From: Alphaproteobacteria bacterium | GTDB taxonomy: Bacteria; Pseudomonadota; Alphaproteobacteria; Acetobacterales; Acetobacteraceae | Direction: 5' to 3' | DNA length: 58,904 nucleotides | Assembly: GCA_017307285.1 (NCBI GenBank) | Contig: JAFKFI010000062.1 | Coordinates: forward strand, 1 to 58,904 | Shown here: piece after piece, positions 1 to 8,742 of the stretch | How positions within the stretch are numbered: position 1 is the first letter of the stretch | Layout of the letters: every line of letters starts with the position of its first letter | The notes under the pieces: model-generated | What the model was told of the DNA's origin: nothing | Databases searched by the model: none | What the model saw: only the letters and a program-made list of their open reading frames with translations | Translations under genes and position numbers: made by a program

Positions 1-614
1 ACCACGGCATCCAGCATGGAGAGGCGCACGTGCTGGCCCTCGCCGGTGCGCTCGCGGGCCAGCAGGGCGGCCGTGATGGCCTGCGCGGCGGTGATCGCGG
101 TCAGCTTGTCGGGCACGATGGTCCGCACCAGCCGAGGCCGCGCCTGGTCGGAGCCGCCCTGGATCGACGCCAGCCCCGACACCGCCTGCACCAGCGGATC
201 GTAGACCGGCTTGCTCGCATAGGGCCCGTGCTCGCCAAAGCCGCTGATCGAGACGTAGACGATCCTGGGCGCGACGGCCCGCACGGCGGCCTCGCCGATG
301 CCCATGCGCTCGACCACGCCGGGGCGGAAATTCTGGATGAACACGTCCGCCCCGGCGGCGAGCCGCAGCAAGGCCTCGAGCCCGGCGGGGGTCTTGAGGT
401 CGAGCGCCACCGACCGCTTGTTGCGGTTGTTGTTGAGGAACGAGGCGGAGAACCCGGCCCGCCGGTTGGCCCCCGCCCGCGTGTGGTCGCCGCCGCGCGG
501 CGGCTCGACCTTGATGACGTCGGCGCCTTGGTCGCCGAGCAGCATGGTGGCGAGCGGCCCCGAGATCATCGAGGTGAGATCGACGATCCGGTAGCCGTGC
601 AGAGGACCGGGCAT
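1..614 (-). CDS. CaiB/BaiF family III CoA-transferase, 3' end cut by window edge
   Basis: Family III CoA-transferases move CoA between carboxylic acids through an aspartyl-CoA thioester. The reading frame runs open from the ATG at 614 to the window edge, giving the first 204 residues of a protein normally about 400 long. The N-terminus GYRIVDLTSMISGPLATMLL, the GADVIKVEPP loop, the FRPGV turn and SISGFGEHGP are typical of the family. The catalytic Asp is in VPDKLTA at residue 169, the same number as in formyl-CoA transferase. A GGAAGG ribosome-binding site lies about 10 bases upstream of the ATG. The neighbour downstream is unknown because the gene leaves the window. The acyl substrate cannot be read from sequence. 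A second member of the family lies at 4529–5737. Confidence 0.93.
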   Translation of the reverse strand, partial: MPGPLHGYRIVDLTSMISGPLATMLLGDQGADVIKVEPPRGGDHTRAGANRRAGFSASFLNNNRNKRSVALDLKTPAGLEALLRLAAGADVFIQNFRPGVVERMGIGEAAVRAVAPRIVYVSISGFGEHGPYASKPVYDPLVQAVSGLASIQGGSDQARPRLVRTIVPDKLTAITAAQAITAALLARERTGEGQHVRLSMLDAV

Positions 615-688
615 GTCAGGCACCTTCCGGGCGGGCGTGGGAACTTCCGCCTAGCCTGTGCCGTGACGCGCCCGCTGGCAACCGCCCG

Positions 689-2149
689 CTATTGCGGCGT
701 CTGGCGGCGGCGGAGGCCGGCGAGACCGAGTACCCCGGCTCCGAGCACCGCCGCCGAGGCCGGCTCCGGCAAAGGCTGCGGGACGAATGCCGAGCCGTTC
801 AGGTCGGCGTCGGTGAAGCCGAACACATAGAACTGGTTCGGCCCGGCGCTGTCCGGCACGAAGTCGTTGTCGCTCGCGACCCAGAGCGTGTGCTGCGTCA
901 CGCCGTTCAGGTCGATATCCTGGCCGAGCGCCAAGCCCTCGATCTTCGCCGGGATTTGGCTGCTGGCGATGCCGTTCTGGTTGAGCACGTCGGCCACATC
1001 GAGGAACACCGACTTGTTCACCGCGTGGGTGGCCGCCTGCGTCCCGTCCATGTTGGCGATGTCGACGGCGCCCGCGAGATCGATCTTGAACACCTGCTTC
1101 GATTTCGCGTTGCTGCCGTCGCCGAGGCCCTTGCCGTCACGCTCGTCGACCAGGAACTCGTGATCATTCAACGCCACGATGTCGCTGACGCCCGAGCCGC
1201 TGGTCAGCAGATAGCCGTATTCGTGCGTGGCCCCGGTCGCGATATCGACCGTGACGATCCGCAGTAGCTTCTCCGCCGCGCCGCCGAGTGCCGCGTCCTG
1301 GATCAGCGCGGCCTGCATGATGCCGACCAGCGTCTTGCCGTCCGGCGTGATCGCCAGTCCCTCCATGCCCTTGTTGGCGGTGCGCCCGCTGGCGTTCCCG
1401 CCGATCTCGGTCGCACCCACCGGGCTCGGCTTCGCCACGTCGAGATTGGCCGGCAGAGTGAAGCTGCGCAGGCGCTCGCCAGTGGCGCGATCGAATTCGT
1501 AGATGTAGGGGCCGTATTCGTCGGACACGTAGACCCGGTTGCCGCCATTCGAGACGCGGACGGACTCGGGATCGAGCCGCGCGTTGCTCGGGTTGCCAGA
1601 GGTCTTCGCGGGGTCGAAATTGTCCGAGCGGCCAGTGAAGTAGAATCGTTGCGGCGTGTTCGCCGCCGGCGCGCCGGAGCCGAGCGGATTGCCGTGGATG
1701 TCCGTGCCGAGCCCCGCGCCGCTGCCATAGGCCAGCGGAGTGCCGCTCCACAACAGCGTGGTGTCGGCCAATGTCGGCGTCATCGTGAAAGGTGTGGACG
1801 CCCCCGGCGCATTGGGCGCCAGGTCCATCGTCACGGTCTGGAAGCGGGCGATGTAGGACACGGTGTCGTCCACCGCGCTGTTGTATGGCGTGGCATTGGG
1901 GCCGCGATCGGGTAGGGCGAGGAACGTGTTGCCGCCTGCCCAGGCAAGGCCCGAACCGATGCCGCCCAGCACATTGGCGGGCAGACCGTTCTCCAGCGTG
2001 CCTTGGAGGCCCGAGAGATCGGTATAGAGGCCAGCGCTAGAACTGGTGAGCGTGCCGTCGGCGAGCAACGTCACCGCCGCATTGGCCTGGGACGTGGCAA
2101 GCATACCGAGGCAGGCAAACAGGGCCACGTAGTTGGGTCTTGATGTCAC
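689..2149 (-). CDS. Esterase-like (phytase-like) secreted protein with PEP-CTERM anchor
   Basis: This 486-residue exported protein has a signal peptide (residues 1–24, ending SQANA) and then an esterase-like/phytase-like beta-propeller domain. Visible family features include LPDRGPNATPYN, RLDPESVRVS, YVSDEYGPYIYEFD and NKGMEGLAITPDGKTLVG. The C-terminus has a PEP-CTERM sorting signal: LPEP, a hydrophobic stretch, then an RRR tail. Such proteins are recognised by an exosortase and linked to the cell surface. No exosortase gene is in this window. The start is a GTG at 2149, the first start that gives a clean signal peptide, with GGAG 12–15 bases upstream. Members of this family are often only inferred phosphoesterases, so the substrate is open. 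Confidence 0.85.
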   Translation of the reverse strand: MTSRPNYVALFACLGMLATSQANAAVTLLADGTLTSSSAGLYTDLSGLQGTLENGLPANVLGGIGSGLAWAGGNTFLALPDRGPNATPYNSAVDDTVSYIARFQTVTMDLAPNAPGASTPFTMTPTLADTTLLWSGTPLAYGSGAGLGTDIHGNPLGSGAPAANTPQRFYFTGRSDNFDPAKTSGNPSNARLDPESVRVSNGGNRVYVSDEYGPYIYEFDRATGERLRSFTLPANLDVAKPSPVGATEIGGNASGRTANKGMEGLAITPDGKTLVGIMQAALIQDAALGGAAEKLLRIVTVDIATGATHEYGYLLTSGSGVSDIVALNDHEFLVDERDGKGLGDGSNAKSKQVFKIDLAGAVDIANMDGTQAATHAVNKSVFLDVADVLNQNGIASSQIPAKIEGLALGQDIDLNGVTQHTLWVASDNDFVPDSAGPNQFYVFGFTDADLNGSAFVPQPLPEPASAAVLGAGVLGLAGLRRRQTPQ

Positions 2150-2377
2150 GATGCTTCTAGCTCCGGAATTGTAATGGTCTTGCTAATCCCGGCATCAAGT
2201 CGCCGCCCGCCCGCTGCCATGATGAATTTGTGTCAATTCGCGATGTGGCTGGAACCGCGGGAATCGCGTTAGGCTGGATCGGACGAGTGGAAGGAACGCC
2301 ATATCGACACCGCCGCACGGCGCCGCAGGGAGGCCGATACGGCGGCCGACGCGACCGCTCCGCTGATCGGCGATCGC

Positions 2378-3739
2378 TTGATCGCGCGGGTTGCGGGTGC
2401 CGCGCCGGTCGCGGGCAATGCCGTGCGGCTGCTCCGCGATGCCGCCGAGAACTATCCCGCCTGGCTCGACGCCATCGCCGCCGCGCGACAGTCCGTGCGG
2501 TTCGAGAACTACATCTTTCGCGCTGACGCCGCCGGCCAGCCCTTCGCGGATGCGCTGATCGCCAAGGCGCGAGAGGGTGTCGCGGTTTATCTGCTGTATG
2601 ATTGGTTCGGCACGTTCGGCAGCGCGTCGTCGGCGTTCTGGCGCCGCTTGCGCGACGCCGGCGTGCAGGTACGCTGCTTCAACCCACCGAGGATTTCGAG
2701 CCCGTTCGGCTGGCTCGGCCGCAACCATCGCAAATCGCTGACTGTCGATGGCGAGATCGGCTTCGTCTCCGGCCTCTGCGTGGGTGCCGCGTGGCTCGGC
2801 AACCCGGCCGCCGGCATCGCGCCGTGGCGCGACACGGGGGTGGAGCTGCGCGGCCCGGCCGTCGCCAATCTCGAGGCCGCGTTTGCCGAAACCTGGGCGC
2901 TCTCCGGGCCGCCGCTCGATGCCGCCGGCGACCGGCACGCGCCTGATCTCGCCATCGACGGCGGCGTGCCCGTCAGCGTCATCGCTAGCCAGCCGAACAC
3001 GATGGGCCTCTACCGGCTGGACCAGCTGGTGGCGACCGAGGCGCGGCGCACGCTCTGGCTGACCGACGCCTATTTCGTCGGCACCACCGCCTACGTCCGC
3101 ACCCTGATCGACGCCGCGCATGACGGGGTGGATGTGCGCTTGCTGGTGCCCGGCGCGAGCGATCTGCCGGTGGCCAAGGCGCTGTCCCGCGCCGGCTACC
3201 GGCCGCTGCTCGAGGCGGGCATCCGGGTGTTCGAGTGGAACGGCCCGATGCTGCACGCCAAGACGGCTGTGGCGGACGGCAGCTGGGCACGCATCGGCTC
3301 CAGCAACCTCAACCTGGCGAGCTGGGTAGGCAACTGGGAGCTCGATATCTCCGTGGAAGACACGGAATTCGCCGGGCAGATGGAGGCGATGTTCCGCGCC
3401 GATCTCACCAACGCAACCGAGATCGTGCTCGATCTCGGCACAGTCCATGCCGCGCCGCAATCTCTCGCGCCGCACCCGGCGCGGCGCGGCAGTCCGGGGC
3501 GGATCGCCGCCGGGGCGCTCGGCATCGGCAGCACGGTTGGCGCCGCCATCACCAATCGCCGTGCCCTTGGGCCGGCGGAAGCACGGGTGATGGCCGCGGC
3601 TGGGGCAGTGTTCCTGATCATCGCGGCCGTGGCGATGCTGCTGCCCCGCCTGATCACGGTGCCCCTCGCCCTGGTCACTCTATGGATCGCCGCCACGCTG
3701 CTGGTCCGCGCATGGCAGCTTCGCATTAAGGGGCGATAA
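2378..3739 (+). CDS. Phospholipase D-like protein, ClsB-type cardiolipin synthase
   Basis: A two-domain PLD-superfamily enzyme, probably transferring phosphatidyl groups to make cardiolipin. Both HKD motifs are present: H117-x-K119-x4-D124 (NHRKSLTVD) and H293-x-K295-x4-D300 (LHAKTAVAD), the second followed by GSSNLN. The C-terminus carries two hydrophobic segments (about residues 405–440), so the protein is probably membrane-bound at its C-terminal end. The frame is open back to 2273 without an ATG; the TTG at 2378 is the best start I can see, but the true start may lie further upstream. The EEP-family gene follows 106 bases later. The same pair occurs in E. coli as ybhP–clsB, which supports the ClsB-like assignment. 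PLD-type nuclease activity is a less likely alternative. Confidence 0.88.
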   Translation: MIARVAGAAPVAGNAVRLLRDAAENYPAWLDAIAAARQSVRFENYIFRADAAGQPFADALIAKAREGVAVYLLYDWFGTFGSASSAFWRRLRDAGVQVRCFNPPRISSPFGWLGRNHRKSLTVDGEIGFVSGLCVGAAWLGNPAAGIAPWRDTGVELRGPAVANLEAAFAETWALSGPPLDAAGDRHAPDLAIDGGVPVSVIASQPNTMGLYRLDQLVATEARRTLWLTDAYFVGTTAYVRTLIDAAHDGVDVRLLVPGASDLPVAKALSRAGYRPLLEAGIRVFEWNGPMLHAKTAVADGSWARIGSSNLNLASWVGNWELDISVEDTEFAGQMEAMFRADLTNATEIVLDLGTVHAAPQSLAPHPARRGSPGRIAAGALGIGSTVGAAITNRRALGPAEARVMAAAGAVFLIIAAVAMLLPRLITVPLALVTLWIAATLLVRAWQLRIKGR

Positions 3740-3845
3740 AGCTTTATAGAGATACCTGTCCGTGCTCTGTTATCAAATCCATATGGTCCCCCAGGCGTTC
3801 ATGCCTCGGTCCGAGCCACAATCGGAGTTCCACAGACCTTTTCCC

Positions 3846-4466
3846 ATGATGAAGATCATTAGCTGGAACCTTTTGCGCCTGACGGGCGCCTCCGTGGACG
3901 ACATCGTCGATCTGATCCGCCGGGAACAACCCGACCTTCTGCTGATGCAGGAGGCGACCGAGGCCATCCACCGCCTGCCGGGCCGAATCGGTGGCTTCTA
4001 CGCCGCCTCCCCGCTGGTGGGCCGGATTCATGGCCTGGCGATGTGGAGCCCGGAGCCGCCGCCCCACCCTGTCCGCACCATTCCCATTCCCTCCGGCGCC
4101 CTGTTCGACCGGGTGAGCCAGATCGTCGATCTCGGCGAGTTCGCGATCGCCAACGCCCATTTGTCGCACGGCCAGGTGCTGAACCGTCGCCAGCTGCGGC
4201 GCATCGCCCGTGCCCTGCCGCCGCGGGGCGCCGTGATCGGCGATTTCAACCTCGTCGGCCCTTGCCTGCTGCCCGGCTTCCGCGACGTCGGCCCTCGCCA
4301 GCATACCCATATTGCGGGCGAGATCGTGCCTTTGCGGATCGATCGCTGCTTGGTGCGAGGGCTCCGCTGCACGGCTTCCCAGGCGCTGCCGCGCTCCTCC
4401 TCGGACCACCGGCCGATCCTGGTTCGCCTGGAAGCCGGCAGCGAGCAGCTGCGGGCGGCGGCTTGA
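3846..4466 (+). CDS. Endonuclease/exonuclease/phosphatase (EEP) family protein, YbhP-like
   Basis: A short EEP-superfamily metal-dependent phosphoesterase of about 206 residues. Family motifs in order are ISWNLLR at the N-terminus, the metal-binding Glu in LLLMQEAT, IANAHLSH, the GDFNLVG loop and the C-terminal SDHRPILV with its catalytic Asp-His pair. Two adjacent ATGs (3846 and 3849) immediately precede KIISWN. The frame is open to a GTG at 3762, but the extra 28 residues do not look like the family and are probably not translated. The gene sits downstream of the cardiolipin-synthase-like gene in the same orientation, as in the ybhP–clsB pair, so a role in phospholipid metabolism is more likely than DNA repair. 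The physiological substrate is unknown. Confidence 0.85.
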   Translation: MMKIISWNLLRLTGASVDDIVDLIRREQPDLLLMQEATEAIHRLPGRIGGFYAASPLVGRIHGLAMWSPEPPPHPVRTIPIPSGALFDRVSQIVDLGEFAIANAHLSHGQVLNRRQLRRIARALPPRGAVIGDFNLVGPCLLPGFRDVGPRQHTHIAGEIVPLRIDRCLVRGLRCTASQALPRSSSDHRPILVRLEAGSEQLRAAA

Positions 4467-4472
4467 ACGCGG

Positions 4473-4528
4473 TGGCGGACTGAAGTCCGCCCTACGCCGC
4501 GGCGTGTAGGGCGGACTTCAGTCCGCCA
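4473..4528. repeat. REP-like long inverted repeat, probable bidirectional terminator
   Basis: A perfect 22-base inverted repeat (arms 4474–4495 and 4506–4527, extended by one further pair outward) with a 10-base loop. Each arm is itself a near palindrome with GGCGGACT at one end and AGTCCGCC further in, so alternative foldings are possible. It fills the gap between the convergent EEP gene and the CoA-transferase and ends at the latter's stop codon. That placement fits a terminator in both directions. The nested palindrome also resembles REP/BIME elements that are scattered in bacterial genomes by RAYT transposases. Confidence 0.8.
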
Positions 4529-5737
4529 TCACCGCGCGGGTGTCCCGACTACCTTGCGATCGAGCAGCGAAGAGATTGCCGCCTGGTCATAGCCGTGCTC
4601 GGCCAGAATTTCCACGGTGTGCTCGCCGACGCGCGGTGCGTGCGCCCGCTTGGTGCCGTTCTCGAAATTCGGCAGGCCGGGGATGTTGGGGATCGGCACC
4701 GGCTCGGGCACGCCGGGCTGATCCAGCCAGGAGATGATGCCGGCGGCGCGCACCTGCTCCTCCTGCAGGAACTCGCTGTATGTATTCACCTGCCCGTTCA
4801 TGATCCCGCGGGCGGTCAGACGCTCGGCGAACCACGCGGTCGGCTTGGCGGCGAAGACGGGCCGTAGCAGCTCGTAGAGTTCGTCGAGATTCTCGCCACG
4901 CGTCTTGTGGGTGTTGTAACGGGGGTTGTCGAGCAGGTCCGGCCGCTCGATCGCCTCGCAGAAGGGCGGCCAGTCGGTGGGGCGTACCATCGTGACGTTG
5001 AGCTGCCCGTCCGCCGTGTCGTACACGGCACTCGGCATGCTGGTGCGCTGTGCCGCGTTGTGCTCGAGATACTGGGCGATCATGCGGATCACCGACAGCA
5101 TCGCGCCGCCATGCATAAGGCTGAATTCGATGAAGCGGCCGCGCGGCTGCCGCTGCTCGCGGCGGACGTAGAGCGAGGTCGCGATCGCCTGGAAGCCGAC
5201 TAGGCCGCTATACATGTCGATCAGCGAGATGGCGATGCGGTGCGGATGGTTGTCCCGCTCGCCGCGGTTCTCGTTGACGATGCCGGTGAAGGCCTGCAGC
5301 ACCGGGTCCATCGCCGGCCGCGCCGCCAGCGGCCCGGTCTGGCCGAAGCCCGAGATGGAATAATAGATGATCTGCGGCTCCCGCGCGCTCACCGCCTCGT
5401 AGCCGAAGCCGTAGCGGGCGATGGTGCCGGGCCGGAAGCCCTCGATGAACACGTCGGCGCCCCGGATCAGCCGCCAGAGGATTTCCTTACCCTCCTCGGT
5501 CTTGAGGTCGACCGCGATGCTGCGCTTGCCGAGCGTGCCGACGATAGAGAAGGCCGAATGGTCTTCGTACTGCTTCCCGAGAATGCGCGACCAGTCGCCA
5601 CCATTGTGCGGCGTCTCGACCTTGATGACGTCGGCGCCGTGCTGGGCGAGCATCATGGCGCAGGACGGCCCCGCGATCCCGCCGCTGAGATCGATCACTT
5701 TCATCCCGGCAAAGGCCGCGTTGTAGTCCAGGGTCAT
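4529..5737 (-). CDS. CaiB/BaiF family III CoA-transferase
   Basis: A complete 402-residue family III CoA-transferase. Visible family features are VIDLSGGIAGPSCAMML near the N-terminus, GADVIKVETP, the KRSIAVDLK strand, FRPGTI and YYSISGFGQTGP. The expected catalytic Asp is D174 in SLIDMYSG. The ATG at 5737 starts the protein immediately before the conserved N-terminus. The frame extends upstream into panB, but those residues are not family-like. The stop codon abuts the inverted repeat that separates it from the convergent EEP gene. panB lies only 19 bases upstream in the same orientation, so the two may be co-transcribed. The substrate cannot be assigned, and no acyl-CoA dehydrogenase or hydratase partner is adjacent. 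Confidence 0.93.
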   Translation of the reverse strand: MTLDYNAAFAGMKVIDLSGGIAGPSCAMMLAQHGADVIKVETPHNGGDWSRILGKQYEDHSAFSIVGTLGKRSIAVDLKTEEGKEILWRLIRGADVFIEGFRPGTIARYGFGYEAVSAREPQIIYYSISGFGQTGPLAARPAMDPVLQAFTGIVNENRGERDNHPHRIAISLIDMYSGLVGFQAIATSLYVRREQRQPRGRFIEFSLMHGGAMLSVIRMIAQYLEHNAAQRTSMPSAVYDTADGQLNVTMVRPTDWPPFCEAIERPDLLDNPRYNTHKTRGENLDELYELLRPVFAAKPTAWFAERLTARGIMNGQVNTYSEFLQEEQVRAAGIISWLDQPGVPEPVPIPNIPGLPNFENGTKRAHAPRVGEHTVEILAEHGYDQAAISSLLDRKVVGTPAR

Positions 5738-5756
5738 TCTCTGCTTCCGTTCGCTG

Positions 5757-6584
5757 TCACGGGGCTGGGGTTTTGAATGCGTAGAGTTCCGCTTGGCCGG
5801 GGAACCGCCCAGCCCGCACGTCCGCGGCATAGGCCTCCGCGGCGTTGCTGATCAGCGCGCGCATGTCGCCGTAGCGGCGGACGAATTTCGGGGTCCACTC
5901 GAACAGGCCGAGCATGTCGTCGATCACGAGGATCTGCCCGTCGCAGCGCGGCGAGGCGCCGATGCCGATGGTCGGCGCGCTGACCGCCTCGGTGATCTCG
6001 TCCGCCAGCGACGCGGCGACACCTTCGACGACGATGGCGAACGCGCCGGCCTCGTCCGCCGCCCGGGCGTCGGCGAGCACCCTCTGGCGCTCAGCGTCGG
6101 TGCGGCCCTTGGCCTTGAACCCGCCATCGACATTGGCCGCCTGGGGCCGCAGCCCGACATGGCTGATCACCGGAATGCCGCGGCCGACCAGGAAGGCGGT
6201 GGTCTCGGCCGCACCCGCGCAGGCCTCGACCTTCACCGCCTGGCAGCCAGTCTCCTGCATGACACGCACGGCCGCCCGGTAGGCCGTCGCCGGGTCGGAC
6301 TCGTAGGTGCCGAACGGCAGGTCCACCACGACCAGCGCCCGCGACGAGCCGCGCATCACCGCCCGGCCGTGCAGGATCATCATATCCAAGGTGACGCCGA
6401 CCGTGCTCGGCAGGCCGTGCACCACCATGCCGAGCGAATCGCCCACCAGCAGCAAGTCCGCGTGCGGATCGAGCAGGGCCGCCATCGGCGCGGTATAGGC
6501 GGTCAGGCAGACGAGCTTCTCGCCCCCCTTACGCCCCCGGATCTGCGGCGCCGTGATCCGGGAGGCCGCGACGTGCTTCGACAT
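5757..6584 (-). CDS. panB: 3-methyl-2-oxobutanoate hydroxymethyltransferase
   Basis: PanB catalyses the first committed step of pantothenate synthesis, adding a hydroxymethyl group from methylenetetrahydrofolate to 2-oxoisovalerate in the cytoplasm. The 275-residue product has the full set of family motifs: LTAYTAPMA, VGDSLGMVV with the Mg-binding Asp, DLPFGTYE, AVKVEA, SHVGLRPQ, the catalytic Glu in IVVEGV, PTIGIGAS and GQILVIDDMLG. The length matches the family. The ATG at 6584 is chosen because it directly precedes the conserved region and has GGAAG upstream; the 30 residues encoded by the frame further upstream are not family-like. panC is not in the window. The downstream CoA-transferase is close enough to share a transcript. 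Confidence 0.97.
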   Translation of the reverse strand: MSKHVAASRITAPQIRGRKGGEKLVCLTAYTAPMAALLDPHADLLLVGDSLGMVVHGLPSTVGVTLDMMILHGRAVMRGSSRALVVVDLPFGTYESDPATAYRAAVRVMQETGCQAVKVEACAGAAETTAFLVGRGIPVISHVGLRPQAANVDGGFKAKGRTDAERQRVLADARAADEAGAFAIVVEGVAASLADEITEAVSAPTIGIGASPRCDGQILVIDDMLGLFEWTPKFVRRYGDMRALISNAAEAYAADVRAGRFPGQAELYAFKTPAP

Positions 6585-6695
6585 ACATAACTTCCGTGTC
6601 GGCTCGACGGGTTCGACCGCCGGGCAGCCGGTGGTTGCCTTACTACAGGGTAGCCCACCATGCGTCGGAATCACCGGATCGGCAAGCTGCGGCTC

Positions 6696-7565
6696 CTAGC
6701 GCAAATGGAAGCGCAGCGGGACGACGAGCTCCAGGGTCTCGCGCCCGATCTCAGGGGGCGGGGCTGGCAGGGGCTGCGCACGCTGGATCAGCGCCAGGGC
6801 TTCCTGGTCCAGCAGCTGGTGGCCCGATCCGCGCTCCAGTGCGAAGCGCAGCACCATCCCTGCCCGGTTCAAGGTGAAGCGAAGATAGGCCACGCCCTGC
6901 TCGCGCCGGCGCTGGGCCTCGGCGGGATAGCGCTTGAAGCGGTTGAGATGCGCGATCAGCCGGCCTTGCCAGGAGGTCGTCGCGGCGGCGACTGCTGCCG
7001 GAGAGGGTGTGGGCGGAGCGGGGTGCGCCGCGGCGGCGGGCGGCGGATGCACGGGAGCCTCGATGGCCGGCTCCGCTTTGGGCTGAACCCGCGCTGGACG
7101 GGCCTTGGGTGGCGGCGGACGCCGCTTTTCCACCTTCGGCGGTGGCGGGGGCGGCGGGGGTAGCGCGACCTCCGCCTGTGGGACCATCGGGAGTTCCTGC
7201 GCCGGAACCGGCTCCGGAATCGGCGGCTCGGGCTCGGGCGGCGGCGGCTCGATCGGCGGCGGGGCGGGTTCGGGTTCCGCCACTGGGGGCGGCGGTTGCT
7301 GCTCGACCACCGGCGGCGCGGGCGTCGGTTCCGCGACGGGGGGCGTCGGCGCAGGCTGCGGTTCGGCGGCTTGCGGCTCTGGCGCCGGCGCGGGTTCGAG
7401 GTCGATCATCAGCGCGGGCGCGGCGACGGGAACCTCGATTGGCGGCCGGGCGATCAGCCACAGCACGGCACCGGCATGCAGCACGAGGACGAAGGCCAGG
7501 CCTGCCCCCCAACGCAGCGCATCCCGACCGGAGCCGCCGGGCGCGGCGGCGAGCGACGCGCTCAC
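6696..7565 (-). CDS. tonB: TonB family energy-transducing protein
   Basis: TonB couples the inner-membrane proton gradient, through ExbB/ExbD, to outer-membrane receptors. The 289-residue protein has an N-terminal membrane anchor (about residues 20–42), a very long proline-rich spacer with many PEP, PAP and PPP repeats (about 45–175), and a C-terminal TonB domain beginning WQGRLIAHLNRFKRYP. The ensuing EQGVAYLRFTLNRAG stretch and the terminal ELVVPLRFHLR are typical. Its start overlaps the end of exbD by 4 bases (ATGA), showing translational coupling. It is the last gene of the six-gene operon that begins with a TonB-dependent receptor, so it is probably a dedicated TonB rather than the cell's general one. 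Confidence 0.93.
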   Translation of the reverse strand: MSASLAAAPGGSGRDALRWGAGLAFVLVLHAGAVLWLIARPPIEVPVAAPALMIDLEPAPAPEPQAAEPQPAPTPPVAEPTPAPPVVEQQPPPPVAEPEPAPPPIEPPPPEPEPPIPEPVPAQELPMVPQAEVALPPPPPPPPKVEKRRPPPPKARPARVQPKAEPAIEAPVHPPPAAAAHPAPPTPSPAAVAAATTSWQGRLIAHLNRFKRYPAEAQRRREQGVAYLRFTLNRAGMVLRFALERGSGHQLLDQEALALIQRAQPLPAPPPEIGRETLELVVPLRFHLR

Positions 7566-7987
7566 TTGGGCTCCTCGTGCTCCATGCCGACCAGAGCAAC
7601 CTTCAGATAGCCGGCGTCGCGCAGCGCGTTCATCGCATTCATCAGCTCGCCATAGGGGACCGCGCGGTCCGCGCGCAGGAACACGCGCTGCGTCTTGTCG
7701 CCTGTGGTCGCGGCGTCCAGCGCCGCCCCGAGCGCCTCGCGCGCCACCGGCGTCTCGCCCAGCAGGAGCGACAGGTCGGGCCGCAAGGTGAGGAACAGCG
7801 GCCGGTCGGGCCGGGGCTGCGGGGTCGCGGTGGAAGCCGGCAGGTCGACCGGCACATCGACCGTCGCCAGCGGGGCGGCCACCATGAAAATGATGAGCAG
7901 AACCAGGATCACGTCGATGAACGGCGTCACGTTGATCTCGTGCGTCTCCGCGAGATCGTCCGTGGCCTGCTGGAAACGAACGGCCAT
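7562..7987 (-). CDS. exbD: Biopolymer transport protein ExbD
   Basis: ExbD is the single-span partner of ExbB in the proton-driven motor that energises TonB. The product is 141 residues, the usual length. Residues 1–20 are cytoplasmic, with EINVTPFIDVILVLLIIFMV giving the anchor and its proton-conducting Asp (in PFIDV). The periplasmic domain follows, with LFLTLRPDLS, RVFLRADRAVPYGELMNAM and the C-terminal GYLKVALVGME. It lies 4 bases after exbB and overlaps tonB by 4 bases. The conserved anchor and exact spacing make the assignment secure. TolR is the alternative family, but the adjacent tonB favours ExbD. Confidence 0.95.
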   Translation of the reverse strand: MAVRFQQATDDLAETHEINVTPFIDVILVLLIIFMVAAPLATVDVPVDLPASTATPQPRPDRPLFLTLRPDLSLLLGETPVAREALGAALDAATTGDKTQRVFLRADRAVPYGELMNAMNALRDAGYLKVALVGMEHEEPK

Positions 7988-7991
7988 CGCC

Positions 7992-8732
7992 TCACTCCGC
8001 CGCGCTGTGCAGGCGGACCGGACCGATCGCTGCTGGCTTCCGCTCGACGAGGCGGCGGTCCAGATCGCGGCCGGCCAAGGCGAGGATCGCGGCGCAGAGA
8101 TCGGCCAGCTGGGCGCGATAGCCGCCGATCGCGCGGGCGAAGATATTGTAGATCACCACGGCCGGGATCGCGGCGAACAGGCCAAAGGCGGTCGCCAGCA
8201 AGGCTTCGGCGATGCCCGGCGCCACCACGGCGAGGTTGGTCGTCTGCGCCTGGGAAATCCCAACGAAGCTGTTCATGATGCCCCACACGGTGCCGGACAG
8301 GCCGATGAACGGCGCCGTCGCGCCGATGCTGGCCAGCACGCCGGTCCCGCGCGTCATCCGCCGTCCGAGGGCGGCCTCGGCCCGCTGCAAACGGACGGCG
8401 ATCCGCTCCTTGACGCCCTCGGCGGGAAGCCCCTGGGATGCCGCCATCTCGGCCCGCGTCGTGGCGACGAAGCCGCCGGGGGTGCCGGTCAGTTCCAGCG
8501 TGTCGAGCGACCGTGTTGCCTCGGTGGACGCGACCGCGACCCTCAGCGCGCGTCGGGCGGCGATGAGTTCGATCGCCTTGACGAGCAGGATCGTCCAGGT
8601 CGCGACCGACGCCAGCAAGAGGCCCACCATCACCGCTTTCACCACGATGTCGGCGGACTGGAACATGCCCCAGGGCGTGAGGTCGGTCGGTGGCAGTTGG
8701 GCGAGGATTGGCATTGCGGGGTCGGTCTCCAA
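7992..8732 (-). CDS. exbB: MotA/TolQ/ExbB proton channel family protein ExbB
   Basis: ExbB forms the pentameric inner-membrane channel around ExbD. The 246-residue protein has three predicted membrane segments: about residues 28–52 ([20 protein letters not shown]), about 130–155 within [21 protein letters not shown], and about 170–195 ([20 protein letters not shown]). The second of these segments is the hallmark of the family. Starts are possible at METDP (8732) or MPIL (8714). The PepSY gene ends 10 bases upstream and exbD starts 4 bases downstream, so it sits mid-operon. TolQ is unlikely given the neighbours. Confidence 0.95.
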   Translation of the reverse strand: METDPAMPILAQLPPTDLTPWGMFQSADIVVKAVMVGLLLASVATWTILLVKAIELIAARRALRVAVASTEATRSLDTLELTGTPGGFVATTRAEMAASQGLPAEGVKERIAVRLQRAEAALGRRMTRGTGVLASIGATAPFIGLSGTVWGIMNSFVGISQAQTTNLAVVAPGIAEALLATAFGLFAAIPAVVIYNIFARAIGGYRAQLADLCAAILALAGRDLDRRLVERKPAAIGPVRLHSAAE

Positions 8733-8742
8733 TGGGTCGGGT

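Noticed and set aside
2195-3475. A 426-codon open frame on the minus strand across the PLD-like gene
   Set aside because: It is antisense to a protein with two intact HKD motifs, is low-complexity in Arg/Gly/Ala and shows no family motif. Long antisense frames are expected in DNA this GC-rich.
7105-7791. A Gly/Ser-rich plus-strand frame opposite tonB
   Set aside because: The Gly-rich repeats are the antisense of TonB's proline-rich spacer.
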